Positions 6,546 to 12,660 of a DNA stretch of 17,246 nucleotides are shown here, piece by piece. The notes under the pieces were generated by a model. The model was not told where the DNA came from and did no database searches. It saw only the letters and a list, made by a program, of their open reading frames with translations. The DNA comes from Fimenecus sp045594885 (GTDB lineage: Bacteria; Bacillota; Clostridia; Oscillospirales; Acutalibacteraceae): NCBI GenBank assembly GCA_045594885.1, contig JAZNZJ010000014.1, positions 1 through 17,246 of the forward strand, read 5' to 3'. Each line of letters begins with the position of its first letter. The first letter of the stretch is position 1. The translations under genes were made by a program, and so were the position numbers.

Positions 6546-8279
6546 ATGGTAAACGTAAAAATCAACAATAAACCTTATACAGTACCTAAGGGCAGCACTA
6601 TCCTTGAAGCTGCTCGTTATGCAGGTATAGAAATCCCCACACTTTGCTACCTTAAAGACATTAACGAAATCGGTGCTTGTCGTATGTGTATGGTAGAAGT
6701 AAAGGGTGCAAGAAGCCTTGTTGCTGCTTGTGTATTCCCTGTAAATGAGGGAATGGAAATCTTCACAAATACAGAAAAGGTTAGACATTCAAGAAAAATG
6801 ACTCTTGAACTCATCCTTTCAAATCACGACAGAAAATGCCTTTCTTGTGTACGTAGTGGAAATTGTGAACTTCAGAAACTTTGCAAGGAATTTGGTGTAG
6901 ATGTTGAAGACCGTTTTGACGGTGAAATGGTTCGTTACAATTTTGACGATTCAGCAGCACATATGGTAAGAGATAACAACAAATGTATTCTTTGCCGTCG
7001 TTGTATCGCAGCTTGTGACCAACAGGGTATTTCAGTTATCGGTGCTAATGCTCGTGGTTTTGATACTCACGTAAGTTCTGCATTTGATAAAGACCTTGCA
7101 GACGTTTCATGTATCTCTTGCGGTCAGTGTATCGTTAACTGCCCAACAGGTGCTATCGTAGAAAAAGATGACACAGATAAAGTTCTTGCAGCAATCAATG
7201 ACCCTGAAAAATTCGTTATTGTTCAGACTGCTCCTTCAATTCGTGCAACACTTGGTGAAGCATTCGGTATGCATATCGGTACAAACGTTGAAGGCAAAAT
7301 GGTTGCAGCACTTCGTCGCCTTGGTTTTGACAAGGTATTTGATACAGACTTTGCTGCTGACCTTACAATTATGAAAGAAGCTAACGAACTTATTGAAAGA
7401 GTTCAGAATGGTGGCACACTTCCAATGATTACATCTTGCTCACCCGGTTGGATTAAGTATTGCGAACACTATTATCCTGACCAATTAGGTCACCTTTCAA
7501 GCTGTAAATCACCACAGCAGATGTTTGGTGCAGTTATGAAAACATACTATGCTGAAAAAATGGGTATGGACCCTAAAAATATGGTTGTTGTTGGTATTAT
7601 GCCTTGTACAGCAAAGAAATTTGAAACAAAGCGTGACGACCAAGCAGCTTCAGGTTACCCCGATGTTGATATCGCTCTTACAACAAGAGAACTGGCTCGT
7701 ATGATTGACAGTGCAGGTATCTTCTTTAAGCATCTTCCTGATGAAGAATTTGATATGCCATTCGGCGAAAGCACAGGTGCATCAACAATCTTTGGTGCAA
7801 CAGGCGGTGTTATGGAAGCAGCTCTCCGTACAGCAGTTGAAAAACTTACAGGCGAAACACTCGAAGATGTTGACTTTACAGCAGTTCGTGGTATGGACGG
7901 TGTTAAAGAAGCAGAATACGATGTTGCAGGTAATAAGATTAAGGTTGCAATCGCTTCAGGTACAAAGAATGCAAAGGTTCTTATGGACCAGATTAAGAAC
8001 GGTACAAGCGAATATCTCTTTATCGAGATTATGGGTTGTCCCGGTGGTTGTATCAATGGTGGCGGTCAGCCAATTCAGCACGCAGTTGTTCGTAACTTCG
8101 TTGACCTTAAGGCTCGTCGTGCAGAAGCACTTTATACAGCGGACAGAAATAATGCTGTAAGAAAGTCACACGAAAACGAAGCAGTTAAGACACTCTATAC
8201 AGAGTATCTCGGCAAACCCGGTAGTCATAAGGCTCACGAAATTCTTCATACAACTTATGTTGCAAGAAAGAAATATTAA
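6546..8279 (+). CDS. hndD: catalytic subunit of NAD(P)-linked [FeFe]-hydrogenase
   Basis: The 577-residue catalytic subunit evolves or takes up H2. In order: a plant-type [2Fe-2S] domain (C34, C45, C48, C62); a His-ligated [4Fe-4S] site (H94, C98, C101, C107); two ferredoxin clusters (C147/150/153/157 and C189/192/195/199); then the H-cluster domain with L1 TSCSPGW (C298), L2 MPCTAKK (C354) and L3 EIMGCPGGC (C498, C502), ending in the small-subunit domain. The second Cys of the usual TSCCP L1 motif is Ser here. Length and layout match HndD/HydA of electron-bifurcating enzymes. GGAGAG lies upstream of the ATG, 15 bases after hndC. The maturases HydE, HydF and HydG are not in this window. Confidence 0.97.
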   Translation: MVNVKINNKPYTVPKGSTILEAARYAGIEIPTLCYLKDINEIGACRMCMVEVKGARSLVAACVFPVNEGMEIFTNTEKVRHSRKMTLELILSNHDRKCLSCVRSGNCELQKLCKEFGVDVEDRFDGEMVRYNFDDSAAHMVRDNNKCILCRRCIAACDQQGISVIGANARGFDTHVSSAFDKDLADVSCISCGQCIVNCPTGAIVEKDDTDKVLAAINDPEKFVIVQTAPSIRATLGEAFGMHIGTNVEGKMVAALRRLGFDKVFDTDFAADLTIMKEANELIERVQNGGTLPMITSCSPGWIKYCEHYYPDQLGHLSSCKSPQQMFGAVMKTYYAEKMGMDPKNMVVVGIMPCTAKKFETKRDDQAASGYPDVDIALTTRELARMIDSAGIFFKHLPDEEFDMPFGESTGASTIFGATGGVMEAALRTAVEKLTGETLEDVDFTAVRGMDGVKEAEYDVAGNKIKVAIASGTKNAKVLMDQIKNGTSEYLFIEIMGCPGGCINGGGQPIQHAVVRNFVDLKARRAEALYTADRNNAVRKSHENEAVKTLYTEYLGKPGSHKAHEILHTTYVARKKY

Positions 8280-8314
8280 TTCTTAATTAAATAAAATCAG
8301 ACGGTAAGTGTATT

Positions 8315-8592
8315 TGGCACCATCAATTAGGGATTTAATAGGTTTTAATCCTATACTTTCCGTTAATACTTCACGAAAAAACCTCGTAATGCACGAAGCA
8401 TTGCGAGGTTTTTATCATTTTGTCTAAACGAAAATTATATGGATTAAAACTGCTAGCACATTAAACCTGATTAGTTTGGATACAGAACAAGGCACAAATG
8501 TGAAGGAACCCTGACGGGTTTCAAACATTTTAACGAAGTTCTGTGCCAAAATAATTGGTTTAATGCTATTAAATTCCTAATTGATGGTGCCA
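8315..8592. repeat. 278-bp foldback element with 27-bp terminal inverted repeats
   Basis: The left end 8315-8341 (TGGCACCATCAATTAGG...) is complementary to the right end 8566-8592 over 27 positions, with only one G-T wobble. Inside, GTTTTAATCC (8342-8351) pairs with GGATTAAAAC (8441-8450), and CATTAAACC (8459-8467) pairs with GGTTTAATG (8557-8565), so the three stems abut as a three-way junction. The 8 free bases between the arms are the palindrome TGCTAGCA. The first arm carries a 16-bp hairpin; the second carries TTTGG/CCAAA, ACAGAAC/GTTCTGT and a tip AAATGT, GGAACCC-TGAC-GGGTTTC, ACATTT. There is no ORF. It could be a MITE-like mobile element or a large non-coding RNA. Confidence 0.75.
8377..8413 (+). 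terminator. strong terminator-like hairpin inside the foldback element
   Basis: AAAAACCTCGTAATGC pairs with GCATTGCGAGGTTTTT over 16 positions (one G-T) around the loop ACGAA, with A-run and T-run at the ends, so it could stop transcription on either strand. It sits at the tip of the first arm of the element, about 100 bases after hndD, and could have taken over termination of the operon. Confidence 0.7.
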
Positions 8593-8600
8593 TTACCGTC

Positions 8601-8629
8601 TTGTTTTTTCTGTGCATTTGTTATATTAT
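8601..8629 (+). promoter_or_regulatory. possible promoter of the MltG-like gene
   Basis: TTGTTT (8601-8606), overlapping the T-tract of the split terminator, is followed after 17 bp by TATTAT (8624-8629), about 40 bases before the chosen start. The -35 is weak and the AT-rich region offers other choices. Confidence 0.35.
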
Positions 8630-8667
8630 ATATAGTATAGTAAATGTTTAATCAGAAAGGATTTCAA

Positions 8668-9609
8668 ATGTTTAAAAGAATTATTGCAATATTACTTGCT
8701 TTGGTGTTTTTATTCAACTTTACTGCTTGTAAAAATGATGAAGAGAGTGAAAGTACAACATCAACAACCGAGCAAACAAGTCAGAGTACAACTGAAAATA
8801 GAGATGAGCTGACATCAAATAGTGACGAAATGCCGTCAAATAGCGATGCACCAACATCTGAAACAACTACTCAAGTTCCCACGGTTAAGGTTGCAATTCC
8901 CGAGGGATACACTCTTGTGCGAATTTCGTGGCTTCTTGAGGAAAAGGGCTTTTGCACATCAAAAGAGTTCATTGACGCTTGTCAGAGTTATAAAGAATGG
9001 CTTGATTTGACTCAATATCCTTTCTTGAATGATTTGCAGAATGCTAAAAATGTATGCTTTAAGTTAGAGGGGTATTTCTTCCCGCTCACTTATGATATTC
9101 CCGAAAATGCCACTGCAAAAGACATTATCAAAATGTTTTTGAATGGCACAAAACAGAAATTTAATGAAACTTTTATGATGACGGTGAGGGAATCGGGGTT
9201 CAATCTTCACGAAATTTTAACTCTTGCATCACTTATTGAAAAAGAAGCGAAATTACCCGAACACAGACCAATGATTTCATCGGTTCTTCATAATCGTTTA
9301 GATGCGAAAATGAAATTTCAGTGCGACCCAACTGTGAAATACTGCACAGGTGTAATTGAACTCTATTATCCCGAAAAAATTGACCATTATAAATACTATT
9401 ATAATACTTATCGTTGTGACGGTCTTATGGCAGGGCCAATCTGCACTCCCGGTTGGGCATCAATTGAGGCAGCACTTAACCCTGCAGAAACAGAATATCT
9501 TTATTTCATAATCGGTACGGTAGAGCCTTATGAGGCAAAATATTCTAAAACTTTTGAAGAACACGATAAATTCTGGAAAGAAAATCAAGACAGATTAACG
9601 GGCAACTGA
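8668..9609 (+). CDS. mltG: MltG/YceG-like endolytic transglycosylase, lipoprotein form
   Basis: Expected to cleave nascent glycan strands at the outer face of the membrane, limiting peptidoglycan chain length. The 313-residue protein has a hydrophobic signal ending in a lipobox-like FTAC (C21), then a Ser/Thr/Glu-rich linker (about 22-75), a LysM-like segment (EGYTLVRISWLLEEKG) and the YceG catalytic domain: LEGYFFPLTY, ASLIEKEA with the conserved catalytic Glu about E191, SVLHNRL, CDPTVKY, and GLMAGPICTPG. I chose ATG 8668 because AAAGGA at 8656-8661 is 6 bases upstream and the signal peptide then begins the protein; an in-frame ATG at 8644 lacks a clear site. The family usually has one transmembrane helix, so the lipoprotein-like start is unusual. 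It is somewhat shorter than typical. Confidence 0.85.
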   Translation: MFKRIIAILLALVFLFNFTACKNDEESESTTSTTEQTSQSTTENRDELTSNSDEMPSNSDAPTSETTTQVPTVKVAIPEGYTLVRISWLLEEKGFCTSKEFIDACQSYKEWLDLTQYPFLNDLQNAKNVCFKLEGYFFPLTYDIPENATAKDIIKMFLNGTKQKFNETFMMTVRESGFNLHEILTLASLIEKEAKLPEHRPMISSVLHNRLDAKMKFQCDPTVKYCTGVIELYYPEKIDHYKYYYNTYRCDGLMAGPICTPGWASIEAALNPAETEYLYFIIGTVEPYEAKYSKTFEEHDKFWKENQDRLTGN

Positions 9610-9622
9610 AAGCAAAAATCTT

Positions 9623-9643
9623 TGTAGGGGTAGAATGCCTACA
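9623..9643. repeat. short palindromic intergenic repeat
   Basis: TGTAGG (9623-9628) and CCTACA (9638-9643) form a 6-bp stem with a 9-base loop. It resembles the end of short palindromic repeats common between genes in gut Clostridia, which I recognise only loosely. It lies between the MltG-like gene and the XRE gene and lacks a T-tract. Confidence 0.35.
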
Positions 9644-9672
9644 TAAAATCTAAATGAATGGACACAACATAT

Positions 9673-10236
9673 ATGAATATCAAATTAGCAGACAGATTGG
9701 TTAATTTAAGAAAAGAAAATAAATTATCCCAAGAAGCACTTGCAGAAAAGTTGGGGTTAAGCCGTCAGGCAATTTCAAAATGGGAGCGGGGCGAGTCCTC
9801 ACCCGATACTGACAATCTTATTGCACTTGCAGAACTTTACGGTATAAGCCTTGACGAACTTTTGTGGAATGAACCTGTTAACGAAAAACCTCAAGCAGAA
9901 AAAGCGGAGAAAAAAGAGAATAGAATTTTAAAGACTTCACCAATACTGTTTCTTATGGCAATTGCTGTTTATGTGGTGGGCGGAATGGTAATCGGCGGTA
10001 AATGGTGGGCAGTAATGTGGATTTTGTTCACATTAGTGTTGTCGTTCACGATTTATTTTGCATCAAAATCCGTTATCAATCGAGGATTAAAAACATTATT
10101 AACAACAATTTCTGTTATATTGGCAACTGCGTCGATATATGTGCTGTTGGGAATGTTGTTCTCACTTTGGAATATTGCGTGGATTGTATTTCTTCTCATT
10201 CCCGCACATATTTACATATCAATAATAAAGAAATGA
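9673..10236 (+). CDS. XRE-family regulator with C-terminal membrane segments
   Basis: About 187 residues. The N-terminal HTH_3 domain (residues about 3-60) has the clear pattern LSQEALAEKLGLSRQAISKWERG. A charged linker is followed by three or four hydrophobic segments (about 95-185). Such HTH-membrane proteins are frequent in Clostridia and are thought to couple DNA binding to a membrane signal; the target is not visible. I prefer ATG 9673 because relatives begin MNIxxADRL, but no good ribosome binding site is present there; ATG 9658 would add MDTTY. It lies 63 bases after the MltG-like gene with no evident promoter and is followed 4 bases later by a strong terminator. Confidence 0.8.
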   Translation: MNIKLADRLVNLRKENKLSQEALAEKLGLSRQAISKWERGESSPDTDNLIALAELYGISLDELLWNEPVNEKPQAEKAEKKENRILKTSPILFLMAIAVYVVGGMVIGGKWWAVMWILFTLVLSFTIYFASKSVINRGLKTLLTTISVILATASIYVLLGMLFSLWNIAWIVFLLIPAHIYISIIKK

Positions 10237-10240
10237 AAAC

Positions 10241-10276
10241 CAAGGACGATTCAATTACGAATCGTCCTTGTTTTTT
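10241..10276. terminator. bidirectional intrinsic terminator, copy 1 of a duplicated hairpin
   Basis: CAAGGACGATTC (10241-10252) pairs with GAATCGTCCTTG (10259-10270) in a perfect 12-bp stem, loop AATTAC, followed by six T. It closes the XRE gene on the plus strand. It also contains the last codons and stop of the minus-strand gene at 10255-10656. A near copy lies at 11015-11047. Confidence 0.9.
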
Positions 10277-10656
10277 GAATGATATTTTTCAAAATAAATG
10301 TCTGTATGAAGTTTGGCAATATTAAAAATATTATTTGATATTTGTTTTGCTATGTTATGTTTTAAAAAATGGTCATCAAATTCACCTTCTTTAATTTGAT
10401 TATGATATTCCTTGGCAATTTTGCATTCTAAAATAATGTTATAGAGTTCTTTTTCGTCGGGTAATGCTGTAAGTCCTAATTGCAGATAATTTAATGGTTT
10501 TGTTGGTTTATTATTTAGAATAATATATTTTGAATTGCTATCTAAAGGAAAATTTTCTATATAAGTTGATATGGAAACTAAGTTATCAGTTTCAAATTTA
10601 TAGAAAAGTATTATGTTTTCAGCATCAAATATTTGTTCATATAATTCATATTGCAT
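10255..10656 (-). CDS. hypothetical protein, divergent from a small XRE regulator
   Basis: I do not recognise this 133-residue protein. It is acidic and Asn/Ile/Tyr-rich, with no signal peptide, membrane segment or cysteine motif except one C (KEL...ECKIAKEYH). The second half looks helical (EYHNQIKEGEFDDHFLKHNIAKQISNNI region), the first half mixed. The start ATG at 10656 has AGGTGA about 4 bases upstream, supporting a real gene. The last codons, encoding KDDS, lie within the terminator hairpin, as if the gene end was joined to that repeat. Its divergent partner is an XRE regulator with twin operators between them, so it is probably the controlled gene. A toxin, phage-defence or simple accessory role would be a guess. 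Codon use is more AT-rich than in the flanking operons, which suggests recent acquisition. Confidence 0.65.
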   Translation of the reverse strand: MQYELYEQIFDAENIILFYKFETDNLVSISTYIENFPLDSNSKYIILNNKPTKPLNYLQLGLTALPDEKELYNIILECKIAKEYHNQIKEGEFDDHFLKHNIAKQISNNIFNIAKLHTDIYFEKYHSKNKDDS

Positions 10657-10665
10657 AATATCACC

Positions 10666-10692
10666 TAAATAATTCTTTTTTAGAATTATTTA
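10666..10692. promoter_or_regulatory. palindromic operator 1, next to the hypothetical gene
   Basis: TAAATAATTCT (10666-10676) and AGAATTATTTA (10682-10692) form a perfect 11-bp inverted repeat around TTTTT. It abuts the ribosome binding site of the minus-strand gene. Its core ATTCT-N5-AGAAT recurs in operator 2. Confidence 0.65.
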
Positions 10693-10730
10693 CATTTTAA
10701 ATCTTTTACGGAATTAAGTCAATATAAAAA

Positions 10731-10763
10731 CTACATATAATTCTTATATAGAATAATATGTAG
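10731..10763. promoter_or_regulatory. palindromic operator 2, next to the small XRE gene
   Basis: CTACATATAATTCT (10731-10744) and AGAATAATATGTAG (10750-10763) match at 13 of 14 inverted positions around TATAT. It ends 11 bases before the XRE start codon. The centres of the two operators are 68 bp apart, and each covers the leader of one of the divergent genes, which fits autoregulation by the XRE protein. Confidence 0.65.
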
Positions 10764-10774
10764 GGTGTGAATTT

Positions 10775-11011
10775 ATGAAATCACGAAAAAAATATGGCGA
10801 TGCAAATATGGTTGGTAAAAAAATTGAGGAATTGAGAAATGGAAAAAAGATTAAGCAAAAAGATTTTATTTCAAAAATGCAAACATTGGGTTGCGATATA
10901 AATCCAACAAGTTATTCTAAACTTGAAGGTCAGGTAAGAATAGCAACAGATAAAGAAATTTATGTTATTGCAAAGCTTCTTGGTGTAAGTATAAACGAAT
11001 TATTTGAATAG
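10775..11011 (+). CDS. small XRE/HTH regulator
   Basis: A 78-residue protein consisting almost entirely of a helix-turn-helix domain: MVGKKIEELRNGKKIKQKDF, a recognition region around NPTSYSKLEGQ, and the typical end LLGVSINELFE. ATG 10775 has AGGG about 10 bases upstream; the internal ATG at codon 12 would give a tighter XRE domain but has no binding site. It is divergent from the hypothetical gene, with one palindromic operator in front of each, so it is probably the repressor of both. It is followed 3 bases later by terminator copy 2. Antitoxin or prophage-type regulator are alternatives. Confidence 0.75.
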   Translation: MKSRKKYGDANMVGKKIEELRNGKKIKQKDFISKMQTLGCDINPTSYSKLEGQVRIATDKEIYVIAKLLGVSINELFE

Positions 11012-11014
11012 TGT

Positions 11015-11047
11015 AAGGACGATTCAATCATGAATCGTCCTTGTTTT
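11015..11047 (+). terminator. intrinsic terminator, copy 2 of the duplicated hairpin
   Basis: AAGGACGATTC (11015-11025) pairs with GAATCGTCCTT (11032-11042), loop AATCAT, followed by GTTTT. Stem and tail are identical to the hairpin at 10241-10276; the loop differs at two bases. It closes the small XRE gene. Confidence 0.85.
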
Positions 11048-11110
11048 ATACATTATACAGTGCATATATGTATAAAATTTGTATAATGCATAAGCAAACT
11101 GCATAAATAA

Positions 11111-11124
11111 TGTATATATATTCA
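11111..11124. promoter_or_regulatory. predicted ARG box 1 (ArgR/AhrC site)
   Basis: TGTATATATATTCA fits the palindromic ARG-box pattern TGNATNNNNATNCA at every fixed position, and its surroundings (AATG...TTCAAG) resemble the Bacillus consensus. It lies about 60 bases upstream of the argG promoter. Low complexity makes chance similarity possible. Confidence 0.5.
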
Positions 11125-11141
11125 AGTTTTATGTAAAAATA

Positions 11142-11155
11142 TGCATAAAAATACA
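11142..11155. promoter_or_regulatory. predicted ARG box 2 (ArgR/AhrC site)
   Basis: TGCATAAAAATACA also fits TGNATNNNNATNCA fully. Its centre is 31 bp, about three helical turns, from that of box 1, which would put both on one face of the DNA for a hexameric arginine repressor. Confidence 0.5.
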
Positions 11156-11184
11156 AAAATCATTAAAAATATTTGTAAAAACAC

Positions 11185-11212
11185 TTGATTTAATATAATT
11201 TATGTGTATAAT
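11185..11212 (+). promoter_or_regulatory. predicted promoter of the arginine cluster
   Basis: TTGATT (11185-11190), a 16-bp spacer and TATAAT (11207-11212). The transcript would start near 11219, giving a leader of about 60 bases before argG. Confidence 0.65.
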
Positions 11213-11232
11213 ATAACTTGTTCAAAATTTAT

Positions 11233-11265
11233 ACGGCAGTTTGCACAAAATAAATGCCGTTTTTT
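11233..11265 (+). promoter_or_regulatory. terminator-like hairpin in the argG leader
   Basis: ACGGCA (11233-11238) pairs with TGCCGT (11255-11260), leaving a 16-base loop, and is followed directly by a T-run to 11265. The CGGAGG ribosome binding site of argG begins one base after. The 6-bp stem is short for a terminator, but its place suggests attenuation or control of access to the ribosome binding site. Confidence 0.4.
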
Positions 11266-11280
11266 CGGAGGAATACACAA

Positions 11281-12512
11281 TGGAAAAGAAAGATATTAAA
11301 AAGGTAGTTTTAGCTTATTCAGGCGGACTTGACACATCAATTATCATCCCTTGGCTTAAAGAGAATTATAATAACTGTGAGGTTATCGCAGTATCCGGTG
11401 ACGTTGGTCAGGGTACTGAACTTGACGGCCTTGAAGAAAAGGCAATTGCAACAGGTGCTTCAAAGCTCTATGTTCTTGACCTTAAAGAAGAATATGTTGA
11501 AGAATATATTTGGCCTTGCCTTAAAGCAGGTGCAGAGTATGAACAGTATCTTCTCGGTACATCACACGCTCGTCCTTGTATTGCAAAGGGACTTGCTGAA
11601 ATCGCAATCAAAGAGGGTGCAGATGCTATTTGTCACGGTTGCACAGGTAAGGGTAACGACCAAGTTCGTTTCGAGCTTACATTAAAAGCATTTGCTCCTG
11701 AAATGGCAATTATTGCTCCTTGGCGTGAGTGGGATATTAAATCTCGTGAAGAAGAAATTGCTTATGCTGAGGCTCACAATATTCCTCTTAAAATTAACCG
11801 TGAAACAAACTACTCAAAAGATAAGAACGTATGGCACCTTTCTCACGAAGGTCTTGACCTTGAAGACCCTGCAAATGAGCCATTATATAATAAGGAAGGC
11901 TTCCTTGAAATGGGTGTATCTCCTGAAATGGCTCCCGATGTACCAACTTACGTTACAATTCACTTTGAAAAAGGTGTTCCAACTGCTATTGATGGTGTTG
12001 AGATGAAAGGCCTTGCAATTGTTGAAAAACTCAACGAGCTTGGTGGTGCAAACGGTATTGGTCTTCTTGACATCGTTGAAAACCGTCTTGTTGGTATGAA
12101 ATCTCGTGGTGTTTATGAAACTCCGGGTGGTGCAATTCTTTACAAGGCACACGAACTTCTTGAAATGATTTGCCTTGACCGTGATACACAGCACTACAAG
12201 AAGCTTGTAGCACAGAAATTCGGTGAGGTTGTATATAATGGTCTTTGGTTCACACCTCTTCGTGAAGCTCTTTCAGCATTCGTTGACGAAACACAGAAAA
12301 CTGTAACAGGTGATGTAAAACTCAAGCTCTACAAGGGCAATATAATCAACGCAGGTATCACATCTCCATACTCACTCTATGATGAAAATGTTGCATCATT
12401 CGGTGATGACGGCGGTGCATACAATCAGAAGGATTCAGCAGGATTTATTAACCTCTTCGGTCTTTCAATTAAGGTAAAGGCACTTCTTGATAAGCAGAGA
12501 GAAGAAAACTAA
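11281..12512 (+). CDS. argG: argininosuccinate synthase
   Basis: Joins citrulline and aspartate with ATP to form argininosuccinate, the penultimate step of arginine synthesis. The 410-residue protein has the N-type ATP pyrophosphatase P-loop AYSGGLDTS (12-20), SHARPC near 95-100, and the second signature HGCTGKGNDQ (119-128). The length is normal. I chose ATG 11281, with GGAGG at 11267-11271; upstream in-frame codons from 11241 would extend through the leader hairpin and binding site. It is the first gene of the arg cluster and probably repressed by ArgR via the sites at 11111-11155. Codon use is strongly biased, as in the hydrogenase genes, which suggests high expression. Confidence 0.97.
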
Positions 12513-12614
12513 TTTTGTCCTGTTTTCTGTTGTGCATCGTTGCTCTCAACTCGAGGTATACCCGATACAACTTCGTTTCGGCAACATTGCTTAACGAAAA
12601 ACATTTACAAAATT
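12511..12614 (+). other. nested hairpin structure between argG and argH
   Basis: Beginning at the argG stop codon, AATTTTGT (12511-12518) pairs with ACAAAATT (12607-12614), TGTTTTC (12521-12527) with GAAAAACA (12596-12603, one bulge), GTTGC (12539-12543) with GCAAC (12581-12585), and GTAT with ATAC at the tip. The core order CAACTC...GTAT...ATAC...CTTCG recurs between argJ and argB. It is probably a dispersed structured repeat; it could also modulate mRNA stability or partial termination. It lacks a clear T-tract. Confidence 0.5.
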
Positions 12615-12660
12615 AGAGATATATCAATGCAATTTAATGTTGCACAGAAATTATAAAACA

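Larger units (their letters stand above)
8291..8609 (+). terminator. terminator of the hydrogenase operon, split by an inserted foldback element
   Basis: AGACGGTAA (8299-8307) and TTACCGTCT (8593-8601) are perfect 9-bp complements. The left arm is preceded by an A-rich run and the right arm is followed by TGTTTTTT. If the 278 bases between 8315 and 8592 are removed, what remains is a textbook intrinsic terminator: a 9-bp stem with the 7-base loop GTGTATT, then a T-tract, 12 bases after the hndD stop codon. The arms could still pair at the base of the larger structure. Confidence 0.6.

Noticed and set aside
6231..6788. 185-codon minus-strand reading frame across the hndC-hndD junction
   Set aside because: It is antisense to two certain genes; its Cys-rich product simply mirrors their codon pattern.
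7655..8056. 133-codon minus-strand and 151-codon plus-strand frames within hndD
   Set aside because: Both are shadows of the strongly biased hydrogenase coding sequence, without start signals.
8299..8601. HEARO/OMEGA-type RNA or retron RNA
   Set aside because: There is no IscB/TnpB or reverse transcriptase gene nearby and I could not match any conserved core; the symmetrical ends do not fit these classes well.
10255..11011. Calling the divergent pair a toxin-antitoxin system
   Set aside because: The genes are divergent and not co-operonic, and the unknown protein shows no toxin-family motif; only the regulator plus operators are supported.
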